Assembly (NCBI GenBank): GCA_950295325.1
Contig: OX485806.1
Location: 13,516,001-13,580,000, forward strand
Origin: Polytrichum commune
Taxonomy: Eukaryota > Streptophyta > Polytrichopsida > Polytrichales > Polytrichaceae
Direction of reading: 5' to 3'
DNA length: 64,000 nucleotides
The number at the start of each line of letters is the position of its first letter. The first letter of the stretch is position 1. The position numbers and the translations under genes were made by a program. Below the pieces are notes generated by a model. It saw only the letters and a list, made by a program, of their open reading frames with translations, was not told where the DNA came from and searched no databases. Shown piece after piece: positions 12,001-22,062 of the stretch.

Positions 12001-12654
12001 ATGTGACAAAATCCTCGCAGATGTGAAGCTAATTACAAGTTTGGGGAAGCATTACAGTGAGGCCACATCCCGTGGTCGAACGTAATGCAAATGTTGAGCA
12101 CAAGATGCAAGAAGATTTAACTTCTACTAACAACGGATTTAGGATGTGACGTGCCTCGGATGGAGGAGTGATCATCATCACATTAGTGAAGAATCACAGT
12201 CAGGCCACTTCCAGCGGTCGTACGCGGTGCAAATTTGGAGCACAATACAAGAAGATTTGGTTAATTGCTACAGCGAAAAAATCAGCATATGACTTACCTA
12301 GGATGGAGGAGTCCGTACTGGATTCTTGCTAAGCTAGCCTAAAACTCTGCAATTCTTATAGTAACATTATGTACCTGCAAAGCTGCCAATTCTGCCTTGG
12401 CCTTTTTCTCTTCCTCGGTGAGAGGCTTCTTGACCTGGATTAATGGAAGGGAGAACTGAATCAACACGAAAAATGCTTCTCGTGTGGAAGAAATAACGCC
12501 AGAACAATGTACTTTAAATTTGAGGGAGTGAGAGGATTACAAATCTTCGAAGTAACATTTATATAAGAATGCTGAGACTTTGGCTCGGACGAAGTCTCAG
12601 AGACGTAATTACCTTCTTGATCTCCGGCGGGGGTTCTTCAGGTTTTGGCGCCAT
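1..12654 (-). CDS. DRC2: Dynein regulatory complex subunit 2 (CCDC65/DRC2), 3' end beyond window
   Basis: Structural coiled-coil subunit of the nexin-dynein regulatory complex, which links outer doublets of motile flagella and controls dynein. Thirteen exons on the minus strand join in one frame with GT/AG sites: 12654-12613, 12434-12375, 11992-11933, 11740-11609, 9867-9733, 7193-7095, 5447-5352, 5180-5091, 3340-3186, 2209-2089, 1648-1553, 1157-1040, 550-288. They give about 489 residues. Human CCDC65 has 484, and about 50 C-terminal residues should lie left of position 1. From memory the product aligns along its length with CCDC65: PLTEEEKKAK near residue 18, the MLEIHKEWRKMMRLASLKEL block (cf. 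NKINTQWRTVL in human), LAALCRK (cf. LAEMCRK), LETEHEQIFPF (cf. LETEEEKVLPF) and YMQNFQKRHNK near the end. Heptad-rich Glu/Lys sequence predicts continuous coiled coil. The ATG at 12654 is the first of MAPKPEEPPPEIKK and fits the family's basic start. Most introns are phase 0; exon 9/10 is phase 2 and exon 12/13 phase 1. Exon limits are my reading and not confirmed by transcripts. Confidence 0.9.
594..3143. repeat. Diverged repeat pair in two DRC2 introns
   Basis: About 820-990 (intron 12) and about 2950-3143 (intron 9) share a diverged stretch. Both contain ttgggtaag, then aattcaaat, a 'ccctgtcaa-gctaac' block, an aagtgacag/aagtgacat block and 'ctacgtta'. Each lies just downstream, in the sense of transcription, of a DRC2 exon. 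The flanking minus-strand readings (594-851 and 2778-2966) are open but add nothing to the DRC2 alignment, so I treat them as repeat relics and not exons. Confidence 0.4.
2029..2053. repeat. (AT)n microsatellite
   Basis: Pure AT run in DRC2 intron 10, close to the donor site of exon 10. A shorter TA run lies at about 7645-7660 in intron 5. Confidence 0.9.
3377..3701. mobile_element. MITE remnant, CACTAAATATT family
   Basis: Begins CACTAAACATAGTG and shares interior words (agtaagtgaca, taaatctata, tgacaaa-aatgtt) in inverse orientation with the better copy at 7837-8234. Its far end abuts the CACTA-type MITE at 3702, which probably inserted beside or into it. It lies in DRC2 intron 8. Confidence 0.45.
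3702..4037. mobile_element. CACTA-type MITE, copy A
   Basis: Ends are CACTAGTAGAAAACTATGCC and, read inward from the other side, CATCAGTAGAAAACTATGCC. The element is flanked by the 3-bp duplication TGT (3699-3701 and 4038-4040), as expected for CACTA/EnSpm elements. It is 336 bp with no coding capacity and lies in DRC2 intron 8. A second copy is at 41298-41618. Confidence 0.85.
4041..7094. other. DRC2 introns 6-8: mostly unassigned AT-rich sequence
   Basis: Apart from exons 7 and 8 (5352-5447, 5091-5180) I see no gene here. Positions about 6560-6960 resemble 10800-11160 in the same orientation and 18180-18400 in inverse orientation (shared words ctgtggatctaaa/gtgtggatctacaa and caatcttcact), so they form an old dispersed repeat family. 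A piece at about 195-285 resembles the end of that family (gatgtactaatcatctcgtac). Confidence 0.4.
7837..8234. mobile_element. TA-flanked MITE, CACTAAATATTG ends
   Basis: Inverted ends CACTAAATATTGTATTTAGT and, from the other side, CACTAAATATTGCATTTAGT, each followed by GTCA. TA lies immediately outside both ends. It is 398 bp, non-coding, in DRC2 intron 5. Related copies are at 35406-35622 and, decayed, at 3377-3701. The TA flank suggests a mariner-like or atypical CACTA parent; which one is undecided. Confidence 0.65.
8379..8720 (+). mobile_element. G-run/C-run MITE, copy 1
   Basis: 342 bp starting CTCA followed by nine G and ending with thirteen C then GAG. Perfect 8-bp duplication GAGAAAAT at 8371-8378 and 8721-8728. 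The interior (gtgtgttaaaaagtgaag ... tgctactccaaccaatgac) is nearly identical to 28356-28718 (inverse) and 39815-40168. No coding capacity. It lies in DRC2 intron 5. Confidence 0.92.
8729..9290. repeat. Inverted-repeat element in DRC2 intron 5
   Basis: The left arm near 8730-8770 (gagcgtgcctctcatcc, then ttcaacataaag) is inverted at about 9250-9290 (tttatgttggatgga, tgagaggtacgtgctc) and again at 8888-8912. Fragments recur at about 19105-19170 and 25905-25965. It looks like an old MITE; no clean target duplication was found. Confidence 0.45.
9985..10056 (-). repeat. tRNA-like SINE head or tRNA relic
   Basis: On the minus strand there is an A-box-like TAGCTCAAGACTA (10047-10035) and a perfect B-box GGTTCAAATCC (9998-9988) at about tRNA spacing. 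The acceptor arms do not pair well, so this is a tRNA-derived SINE head or tRNA pseudogene and not a working tRNA. It lies in DRC2 intron 4. Confidence 0.4.
10800..11160 (+). repeat. Dispersed old repeat (copy in DRC2 intron 4)
   Basis: Shares diverged blocks with 6560-6960 (same orientation) and 18180-18400 (inverse), including gtgtggatctaca, caatcttcactctaataat and aatcatctcgtac. No ends or coding sequence were recognised. A following block at about 11445-11490 (accactcaaatataagtgtc) recurs at 18495 and, weaker, at 34082. Confidence 0.4.
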
Positions 12655-13601
12655 GCTGGCAAACCAGAGTGTCGAGCTTTCCTGTGCTTCTTCGGTACTT
12701 CTTTACTGAGAAATACACAACTCCTTCCCGCTCGAGAGAATACGGGAGGAGATCACATAAATCTAATACAAGCCTTCTTTGACCTTCGCAACAAATTAAT
12801 ATTCAGAGCCAGAAAAGTGCGGCTCTGATTCTTGAAGGCTGTAATTCCAGAATGATTATTGTGTCCCTTTGTATCTGCACCATGATGTGTCTTGCTTCAT
12901 ATCTCTTCATCTGCGATTTGTGTTGCTTCACCTTCACTCTTGGCGTCCACGGCCACGTCATCCATGGCCTGCAAGCGTTTGTAACATTATCATCCCGTGG
13001 AGCAACCTCGATCACGCTCAAATAGTTTAACACAACAATGCGGCACTGAAGTAATAATCTCTTTCACTCTCACACACAGACAACATGCATGAAGCGATCT
13101 CCTCATATAATTAACGTGTCAAAGTAACCTACAACAATTCCTTTGAAAGTCATTCAACGCATGACTGCCTGCTTTGATTCAATTCAAATCAAATCAAATT
13201 CAATTTACGAAACAAGAGTCGACCGATCAATCTATCACATCGTTATATCATCACCATCGATATCAGCAGTGCAGGAGATATATATATTCGATGAACTCAT
13301 TGTACCAATCGAACTGGACGAAACATCAGCAGTATCCGGTATCTTTCTTACCGTGTGAGGATTTCTGTTGAAGTCTTAAGTTCAACCAAATTTGGAGTGC
13401 AATACGAGCAGAATTGAAGCTAGTTTGGAATGTAATAACGCAATTATAGGTAGAGTGCGGCAGATGTGAAGGGGGAGTGAGAGAGACTGGAAGGGACAGC
13501 AGCAGCTGCTGCAAAACTTGCTTGAAGCTCCAGTAAGGTCTGTTAATCTTGTTAAGTTGTGGACATCTCGTTAGTTACTACGCTACTTCTCGGAGGAAAC
13601 T
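12655..13601. promoter_or_regulatory. DRC2 upstream region (leader and promoter, undefined)
   Basis: Holds the 5' leader and presumably the promoter of DRC2, which reads leftward from 12654. I see no clear TATA box in a convincing position and no other gene. Open readings on both strands here have no recognisable similarity. Confidence 0.3.
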
Positions 13602-13935
13602 ACGCTAAATAGTCCCAGTCCTATTCGTGTGGGTGGGAAAATTAGTGTGGCCACACTAATTTTCTAGTCAAGGTGGGACTACGATGGGTCCAAGACCCCG
13701 GGTCTTCATGAAGACTTCCGACCAATACATTGAATAGTAGTTATTGTAGGACAAAAGTAGCACAAATTTAAATAATCAACCACATTGATTTTTTGGACAA
13801 CAATTAATGTGGCTTACACTAATTTTCTACTAAAAACTTAGTGTGGGTTGGAAATTAATGTGGCACGCATTATGAAAATTAGCATGGGCTCTAAGAAATT
13901 TTTTGTGGCCCACAGTAATGGGATTGATTAGGGTA
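13602..13935. mobile_element. TA-flanked MITE, copy 1 of the 'AAATAGTCC' family
   Basis: Starts CGCTAAATAGTCCCAGTCC and ends with a diverged inverse (gggattgattaggg), with TA outside both ends. The inverse orientation of its interior matches 57737-58118 (gtgggccacaa, gcccatgctaatttt, gtgctacttttg). It also contains the palindrome AAAATTAGTGTGGCCACACT. It sits about 1 kb upstream of the DRC2 start. Confidence 0.6.
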
Positions 13936-15393
13936 CCTATGGAGATAATTGGAAACTTTGTGCAATTATTTCCTCTTATTCTTCTTCTTTTTATTATTTA
14001 TTATTTTTAACAAACGAGGCGCATGGCCATCTTGCTAGTTTTTCCGTCAAGTAAAGAGAAGGTTTCATGGCCGGGAATCAAACCGCAAACCACTCCATTC
14101 AATTTTGGGTACCTCTCCAGTGTCATCCAGTAGTTTAGGGTCACCTCAGACCTTGCATGATTGTTTTCAAAAAATGAATTCCATCAATTAAGTCATGTAA
14201 TTATGTTATTAGTGCAATAGTATATGCTTCAAGGAATATTCATTTCCTAATTATAATTACATTTTTGGATTCCTTGTTAGAAGAGCTACAAGAGTTTCGT
14301 ACATAAAAACAAATTATATCATTTGATACTGGACTAAAATGCATTATAATCAAGGCCATATAATACGGGAGTTGTGTACCTGGGTATGATGGACGAGAGT
14401 TGATGGATGGCTCGTTGCTATTGTAGCTCGTTGGCCATCTCCTTTCACCCATTGTGTAGTTTATAATTGGTTGCTCATCCAAGAACAAATAGAATTTGTC
14501 ACACGTTTTCACCTTTGGGTACATGGTTTTTTCCATAATTCCCAAAGTTTGTCCATGAGTTGCTCGATTATGACTGAAACCATACTTACTTTTAAGAATT
14601 GGGATTGAACATGTATTGATTAGGTTCCATATACATAGAGATATGTTGGACATTTTGGATCTAGGTGCTTTGGACTAGATAACCAATGAGAGGAGAGTTG
14701 ATGACCAACTGTGGGAGTTGCTTGTCATCCACCTACTCAAGCTGGTTTTTAGTAATTACCAATCAACTCATGGACAAAATATGGAAATTACGGATGATAT
14801 CATGCCTCTTTGAAATTATGTAAGATTATGGCAAGTTCTAATAACCTTTTTTGCTTTTGGGATGACCAATCAATTATGTGAATCATCCAAGAAGGCGTTC
14901 ACCTTGAGGATTTGTTTGTTGGACATTCTAGAGGGAAGGAGCCTCTTTCCTAGACAAAGTAAATTTGGAGCTCCCACAAATGTATGAACCAATGTTGGAC
15001 AAAAATATAGGTGTATGCATGGTATCAATAATCAATATCAATGACGGTATCAAAGAACCAACCCAAGTGTCAAAATTTGATATTTGGTGGGTATCCCAAG
15101 GTGAGAGAAGCTTTATACTCAAGTTATTATTTGGGTTGATACCATTCTCAAAAGTGAACCATATTGATACTAGGGTGATCATGCATGGTATTGAAGTTTT
15201 AGCATAGTATATAGGCCCAAATGATATCGGAAACAAAAATACCCTTAAATATCTATACCCTACTAATATTAATAAAATGTAAAATCCTTGTAATAGATAC
15301 CCAAAAGGTGTCACAAAAAGACAATACCAATCCAACACTGGTACAAACGCCCAACCATAGTTACAAACGTTGAAAATTTTGCAATCTGCCAAA
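13936..15393. other. No gene recognised; old repeat debris
   Basis: A tRNA-like B-box (inverse of gggaatcaaacc, near 14075) and a block at about 14115-14160 that recurs near 31320 (agtagtttaaggtca) suggest SINE debris. Long readings at 14240-14653 and 14928-15536 on the minus strand show no family resemblance. The latter runs through a simple repeat, so I do not call it a gene. Confidence 0.35.
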
Positions 15394-15450
15394 AAAAACA
15401 AACAAACAAACAAACAAACAAACAAACACACACACACACACACACACACT
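15393..15450. repeat. (AAAC)n(AC)n compound microsatellite
   Basis: About seven AAAC units run directly into about thirteen AC units. Confidence 0.95.
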
Positions 15451-15711
15451 TGTGGGGACAAAAACATCAAACAACAACAACATAAGCAACAACATAACAA
15501 CCACAACTTCAAATATTTGTATCCCATGTTCACCAACCAATATCATATTTGTGTGGTATTACGATTTAGTGTATGTCATATTGGAAGTTGGAATGGCTCA
15601 AAATTAATGCACGAATCCAAATATACTTGAATCCTAGTTAAAAGTATTGGGTAGCACAGGTTATTATCATAAGGACAATCCGTTTTTAAAGTTAATTACA
15701 TTTCGAGGAGT

Positions 15712-15866
15712 ACCATAGAGGGCCCCCAATTCCATCTTTACATGTGGTGCAATGTGATTGCCACGTGGGGTATAAGTGGGTCATACAAATGTGAGCATGA
15801 CACATGGCAAATTTTGAGGGGCAAATAATTCTTTTGTTTCGGAAATATGGGAGAGCCCTCTATGGT
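15712..15866. mobile_element. Short MITE, ACCATAGAGGGC ends
   Basis: 155 bp bounded by ACCATAGAGGGCCCCC and its imperfect inverse gagagccctctatggt. No coding sequence and no clear target duplication, so the superfamily is open. Confidence 0.5.
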
Positions 15867-16021
15867 TTATACCCAAGCTAGTCTATTTGGACATAGATAC
15901 CAACAGCTTCTAGCTTCATAAATTTCCAATCTGTATTCTTAAATGGAGCTGGAAATTTCTTGTTTTCCAAGGTAATGACAAACATTGTTTGATAACGTCA
16001 AATTATTTTATTCCCGGTCAT

Positions 16022-16413
16022 CAGTGTTCAAGATTGAAGTCTTCAATACCCTTCAAACGCGATTTGGCCCTTCAAAATACACCACTCTCAAAACAACCCT
16101 TCAAAATGCAACCCCAAACTGAAAATGAAGACGTCACTTGAAGTCTTCAATATAATCTACCCTCCACAAGAACTAACAAGTGTAGGGCATTGTCACTACA
16201 AGAAGTACAGTTAGATGGTTGGTTCTTAATTCTTCACATCGTACTCAACACATGTACCTTATAATTCATGCACAAGTTTAATATGAGTTTTGTATTTCAT
16301 TTTTATAGTCTTGAATTGACGTCTTGGATTTGAACCAGCCCTTCAACTGAAGAGCTGAAATTTGAGAGCCCTTCAAAATGAAATTCATATGGGGGCTTCA
16401 ATCTTGAACACTG
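16022..16413. mobile_element. hAT-type MITE
   Basis: 392 bp. Both ends are CAGTGTTCAAGATTGAAG in inverted orientation. Flanked by CCGGTCAT (16014-16021) and CCAGTCAT (16414-16421), an 8-bp duplication with one difference. CAGTG termini plus an 8-bp duplication are classic for hAT. The interior repeats cccttcaaaa several times and does not code. Confidence 0.85.
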
Positions 16414-16421
16414 CCAGTCAT

Positions 16422-17640
16422 ACATGTGAAACTGCAATCTGATTACCTCAAAAGAAACTGTATCTATTAGGAATCATAATCTTGTAGGACGAGTTTTTGT
16501 GGAATGACACATAAAACTGCAGCGCTCTACAATAAATAACGTGTGGATTACCGGTTTTAGTATCTCTTTAATGATTTGTTGCAAACTTTTGGAGCTCATT
16601 GTATGTGCATGCTTTTCAAAATGAAAGAGACTTCTGTTTGCAGGAGGTCTTTCTAGTTTGTGAATGAATGGATGAATGCTCAACTCTTAGGTTTCCAAAA
16701 TAACAACACGACATCACTTCGATTTTTGTAAGGATTTTTGTGCATCGAGGTCGCTTTTATAGCTTGCAAACTGCTGATCAATCACAGTGGGAGTACACGA
16801 AGCGCATCTGCGTGTAATTTTTTCCAAAGTTTTTGCAAGTTTTTTGACATTTGACACGCAAAAGATTGCACCGAAAAAAAATGGTTGTCAATTGACACGC
16901 GCAATTTAGAATTTGACTAGTGTGACTTGAGAGAAGGAAGAAATCGCAGACCAAATGACACATTAGAAATTGAAATAGCACATACTACCATGTAACTTGA
17001 AATCGAGGTGATGTTTTGAACTCAAATGTAGATATATCAGTTGACATTCATTTTTGTTTTTGAAAACATCAAGTGACTCTTCGGAATTGACGTCGAACAT
17101 CGAATGAAATTTATCAAACATACACACAGATGTAATCACGTTGAATAGTGTGCCTGTAGAATCCTACACAGATGCTCTCAGAAGGCGTTTGTGCATGTTG
17201 TATCTGACATTAATTAGGGCATATGTATGACGCTAAGGAAATTGGTTGTAAACGATATTTGTTTAAATGAGTGCTTTGTTTTGAAACATGGTGTTGGCGC
17301 AAATGCTCATAAATTGTAAGAGATCTTGATGGCAAATTTGTTTTTGTCTTCAAGGCGCTCTATCCGTGTGGTATTGGTGGAGTGCTTGCATTGGTATATA
17401 TGCAAGTTTAGGGTTTAGGCTTGCATTTGAAGGCCGATTGCCCATTGAATTATGAAAGTTCTATGCCATCTACAAAGGCAAGCTTCTAACTTCCTCACCG
17501 ATGGATCGGACTTTCAAAATTTTTTGGTTAGTTGATTACTTAACTCATTTTGTGGGTCGAGCTTAGTGGAGATCTTAATGGTGTTATTACATTATTATTG
17601 AGTCATAGTGCATAAAGCTCATTGTCTTTATGTTCCAATA
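16422..17640. other. No gene or repeat recognised
   Basis: AT-rich intergenic sequence on both strands, without recognisable protein similarity, inverted ends or RNA genes. Confidence 0.4.
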
Positions 17641-17644
17641 AGTT

Positions 17645-18014
17645 AGAGTCAATCCACCCACGAGTCAAGGATCATGACCATGTCGTGGCTCTTGACTCTC
17701 ATCTGAAGGTCGTACTATGAGAAATGGGAAAGCTAGAATTGTAGAAACTAACATGGTCTATTGGACTATACGTTAGGCATGTCTCTTGGAGGTGGGCTTG
17801 ACAGGAATTTGGGACAGACCGTGAAACATTATTTGCAACACTCTATCATGTAGGAATCCATGTAGACTTGACTCTCATCCATGATAATTTTTTTGGGCAG
17901 TGAGGCCTTCATCTTCTAGTGTGAAGTGAACTTGGATGGTCTCGACCTTTTTGAGCAATGAGAGGTCTTAGGATACACCGGTCACATGCCTTTAGTCTCG
18001 TGTGTGAAGTGGCC
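17645..18014. mobile_element. MITE remnant, GGCCACTTCACACACGAG family
   Basis: The right end reads ctcgtgtgtgaagtggccc, the same as the right end of 45714-46202. Both share an interior catgtaggaatccatgtag block. The left end is decayed (ccacgagtcaagg). Non-coding. Confidence 0.5.
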
Positions 18015-18179
18015 CTTTAGCTTCAAATAACAATGGTATTTTAAATCCATAGCTCAAAAGTGCAAAAAGTTGTGTTTTGAAAGTTTTGGAGATGAGGACA
18101 TTTTGACCCAGTGTACGAATGAGTCATGTTGAAATTTGAATGCCCCAATCCGTAGAAAAGCATCTCTCTAAGGTAGATT

Positions 18180-18560
18180 GGTCTTCAATAGTAACTTTTT
18201 CCGACTAGGCCACTTCTTCTAGGATATGAAACACGTGATTAGTTCAAGATTGTTAGCAAATCCGAACCGAGGCCATAGCCGCTTTCTTCATTATTTTTGG
18301 AGCTTACATGAAATATCTTGTTCTACTACCAAAGTGAAGATTCTCATTCATGCTCATTAAATGGTCATATAGGGCCCCCTTAACTCTAATGACTATGGAG
18401 CCTATAATGGGTATCACATTTTGAGCACATAATCCAATTTTCTTTCAAACACATGATGTCTTTTTGATACCCATTCTTGGAGCCACACCAAACCACATAC
18501 CACTCAAATGTAGGTGTCTCAATGAGAAAAGTAACCAATTAAGGGTGGGATGTCTACCTT
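18180..18560 (-). repeat. Dispersed old repeat, inverse copy
   Basis: The inverse complement of about 18180-18400 matches 6560-6960 and 10800-11160 (gagaatcttcactttggtag, cggatttgctaacaatctt). The segment 18490-18560 carries the accactcaaatgtaggtgtc block seen at 11450. Confidence 0.4.
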
Positions 18561-18569
18561 GTTTGTAAA

Positions 18570-18910
18570 ATTGTGTGTCTCAAGAGCTATCTACATTAAA
18601 GACCACATATATAAGGTAGCAGCACCTTAAACCAAGAAGTTAGGGTATTTGGCACACATGTGGTAGTTGTATGAATCAGATTTTTTTTTATTCCTAGGTA
18701 GGTAAAAAGAAACCAGATGTACTGCAAACCCCCCCCCCCCCAAATATCGAAATAAATACAATTTTTTGTAGTGAAAATTTTGTTGTCACCCAAAACCGTA
18801 TTTTTTTTAGGGGGGGGGTGTTTACATGATGATCATTCTCATAATCAATATGTACTTATTATGCAAGATTTCAAAGTGTTGGTTATAGCACCCTCTACCT
18901 TATTGTTGAC
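18570..18910 (-). repeat. Arm of inverted repeat pair with poly-C/poly-G tracts
   Basis: The inverse complement matches 21270-21625 along most of its length: gcataataagtacat, a C run, acggttttgggtg, ccaaatacc(c/t)taacttc, ttggtt-aaggtgc. It contains a 14-C run (about 18729-18742) and a 9-G run near 18811. Two copies in inverted orientation lie about 2.4 kb apart. Confidence 0.6.
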
Positions 18911-21269
18911 ACTGTTTATTTTTTGTGATCAACTTTAGTGAAAGGTGGAGGTGGTTGCAAAATGTGAGATGCAATAAATTATAAGTACACGGTTTCTAGC
19001 TTATAGTTAGCTCTCTATTCTTTGGAGTGAAAATATTAAATAATATGATGTTGGTGATTCAAATTTATCCATTTTCACATGTCCGAGGTTCTATTATACG
19101 GAGAGAAGAAAAATCATACATGAGCATACCTCTCATCCATCCAACATTAAAACACTTGACCTCCTCTAAGTCATGTTTGGGTTGTTCTCTGTAAGATTTG
19201 AGTTTAGTCTAATGAACGGGAAGAACTGGCTACTAGTTACAAATCAACCGGTTCATTTTCCCAAACTACCAATTCAAAACCCTAAACTCTAGGAAATGAA
19301 CCAAATCATATTATGCAATTTATCTATTTTTAGTTGAAATATAGGGAATAATAAAAGCATTCCAATGACTAATCAGTTGATGATAAAGAAGTAAGGATAG
19401 CGACCAAGTTGGCTCAAAATTTATTTTTTTAATATCAATGACATCTGAGTGAAGACCAGATGCCCAAGAGAGGTTACCAAAGTGTCTTATGTTCCCCGTT
19501 GACAACAATCTTATCCCCATGATCTTTCCAAGGTTTGAAAATTGGGTTCAGAGGAGTTCTTTGGACTTGGACTAGCACGGTGTTTTATATATGTTTTGAG
19601 ATGTCAAAAATTATTAATAATAATAATAATAATATGTTGACATTGGGATTATTACCAATGCGAATTTGTATGTTGGCCCAATGGTGTTCAAAAGTCCCCT
19701 TGGTACATGATAGGGTTTACTACCTACATTGTTGTAAGCGGTTACATGCCAGGATTGGTTTTTGGTGTGGGATGTTATTGACGACCCAGACATTGAATAT
19801 GGAACATGGGAGAACCTATGAAGATGGGGCTTCAACTATTATTTCACCAATCATTGTGTTGGCACATAAGAATGGGTGTACACTAGGGTCCAAGACCAAA
19901 GAAATTAAAAAAATTGAGCAATCTTATTGGTCGAGAGCGAAATCTTGAACCCAAGGAGTTCATAATAGGGTCTAGGTCCAAGGTATATAAAAATGAAGTG
20001 GTGCTATTAATGTGAAATCATTGTATTCCTCTTAGTTTAAGAAACCAATCTTCAAGCTTGAGTCCAAAAGTAAGGCCCATTTATAGGTTGTTTTGAACCT
20101 CCAGTTTTTGGACCCCAACTTTCATGTAAACCCCCAACATAAGCACATGATTTAGTGTGGCATTCATAACATTACTCAACCCCTTTGATGAGTTTTGGTA
20201 TTGCAGGAATGAGGAGATGTATCCCTTTTATTCTGGAAATGCCTTCAATTCCACCTCATTCATGCTATGTATTGTAGTTAATTTCCAGCCGACTCTAATA
20301 TCATCAAGCGGACCCCACTTCAAACTATTTTCTTTTTGGTAGTCTCCTTTTGGAAACGGTACAATGGAGAGTTTCTTAGTAATGTTATGTTAAAATTGAT
20401 ATGCCATGTTGATCACATTGGCCTTCATGATTTTTCACGCCACCATTCTAGTTGCCACTTAAAGATTTTGAAATCATGTAACGTAGGTCGATGATGAATC
20501 ATGTAGACCACAATAAATCAGATTTTTAGTGTAGTCATGATTACGTAGGTGCGCTTGATATTGCAACAAATTAACAGTGGTCATTCTTTAGGGGTTAAGT
20601 AACACTCGATTCACATAGTTGCCGCCAACGACATTTGAAAGTTAATGAAAGTTGCCGGAACTTTCATATCAAGGACATGGAAGTTGCTAGAAGTTTATGG
20701 GAGGCATAACCGGTCTTCTTATGCACGGATTCCAAAGGTTATTGAATGATATGCTTTCATCGAGGATAGTATAACAAATAGGAGTTGTTAAAAGTGACTC
20801 TTCACTTGGACACGTGACTAGTTATAAAATTTGGTTAGACCATTTGACATTGGACCAACGATTAAATCACAACATAATCTCAAGCATCCTTTATCAACTA
20901 GAAGCTCTTAATTCCATTGATGAGCCCAATTCTAGCACCTATGTTTTTTGCCTTGAAGTGGGCAGCTACATATATCAAAACGAGTATTGATGATATTGTT
21001 CTAAAGATTGAGAATGCAACTTGTTGATTAGCATAGAGAGAAAGCAAAAAACGACTAAATAAATAACCACTAATCACTTTGGGAGGTGGCTTTAGATCAC
21101 AAATAAATCCTAACGTTCAATAATCATTTAAACCACAAATTGTTGAGAAACCATGAACTCATTTGCATTAAGCTCCTTTTGAAGGATTTCCAAGTTTTAT
21201 GAAAATTATGAAACACATTTAGCATCCCAAGTACCCAATGTGTTCATTATGGAAGCCTCTATCCCTAAA
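18911..21269. other. No gene recognised; (TAA)n at 19613-19634
   Basis: One microsatellite and AT-rich sequence. A 137-codon open reading at 19535-19948 begins next to the TAA repeat and has no recognisable family, so I do not call it. About 19105-19170 repeats the ctctcatccatccaacatt block of 8750. Confidence 0.35.
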
Positions 21270-21625
21270 CCAAAATTTGTTGTAAGGTAGGAACACCCTA
21301 AACCAAGACATCATCCAAAACCAACACCCCCAAATTCTTGCATAATAAGTACATGTTGACATTGAGAATGTTCATGATGTGAAAATCAACCCCCCCCCCC
21401 TCCAACGGTTTTGGGTGCCATCACAATTTTTATTTCAAAATTTTGTACTTATTTAAAAGTTGGGGATTAAAATAAATAAAAAAGGCAGTTCACATGGCCT
21501 CTTTTCCCTTATATATATTTTTCAGTTCATATGGCTACCACATGTATGCCAAATACCTTAACTTCTTGGTTCAAGGTGCCCCTACCTCAACACATTGAAG
21601 ACCATGTGTATGCAAATCACCACCC
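21270..21625 (+). repeat. Partner arm of the inverted repeat pair
   Basis: Partner of 18570-18910. It holds an 11-C run followed by tccaacggttttgggtg. Homopolymer lengths differ between the arms, as expected from slippage after duplication. Confidence 0.6.
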
Positions 21626-21703
21626 ACATGTACCAATAAATTAACCCTTAGGTGAAGAGATTTTCCACATATGTTTGCATCTCGAGAGAAAAGCGATTCT
21701 ACC

Positions 21704-22062
21704 ATAGCTCTCTAGTAGCTTGGGCATAAAATAATTAATTTACAGGTGCCCAAATTTTTGGGAAATTCATTTCGTTGAGTTTCCAAAAATGAAGAAATAA
21801 CATTCAAAGAGTGCCTAGAATCACAATAATGCAAGTGACATTCATTGAAATCCAACAAAGTAGCATCAAATGACTTCAACAAGTGACATACAAGTAAAAG
21901 ACAAACTTTGGGGTAAGGAATGTTGGTTAAGAGAAGTGTTTAGGTTAATCGTAGTCGCCATAGATGAAATTAGGAATACCATCTATGAATTATAGAAATG
22001 ACTTGGATGAATATGTAACTTATTTTAGATTAATTTTTTTATCTACACAATTATAGAATATT
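21704..22062 (-). mobile_element. MITE, TAGCTCTCTAG family, one end lost
   Basis: Starts atagctctctagtagcttgg and matches 31761-32224 in inverse orientation (gtgacattcattg, ccaacaaagtagcatcaaa, cttaaccaacattcc inverse, cataaattcatag-like stretch). Similarity stops at about 22062, before the second terminal repeat, so the copy is truncated or internally rearranged. Confidence 0.55.

Noticed and set aside
14928-15536. 202-codon minus-strand reading as a membrane protein gene
   Set aside because: Its hydrophobic N-terminal part is largely the translation of an (AAAC)n(AC)n repeat; no family resemblance and no gene context.
19535-19948. 137-codon plus-strand reading as a gene
   Set aside because: It runs through a TAA repeat and has no recognisable domain.
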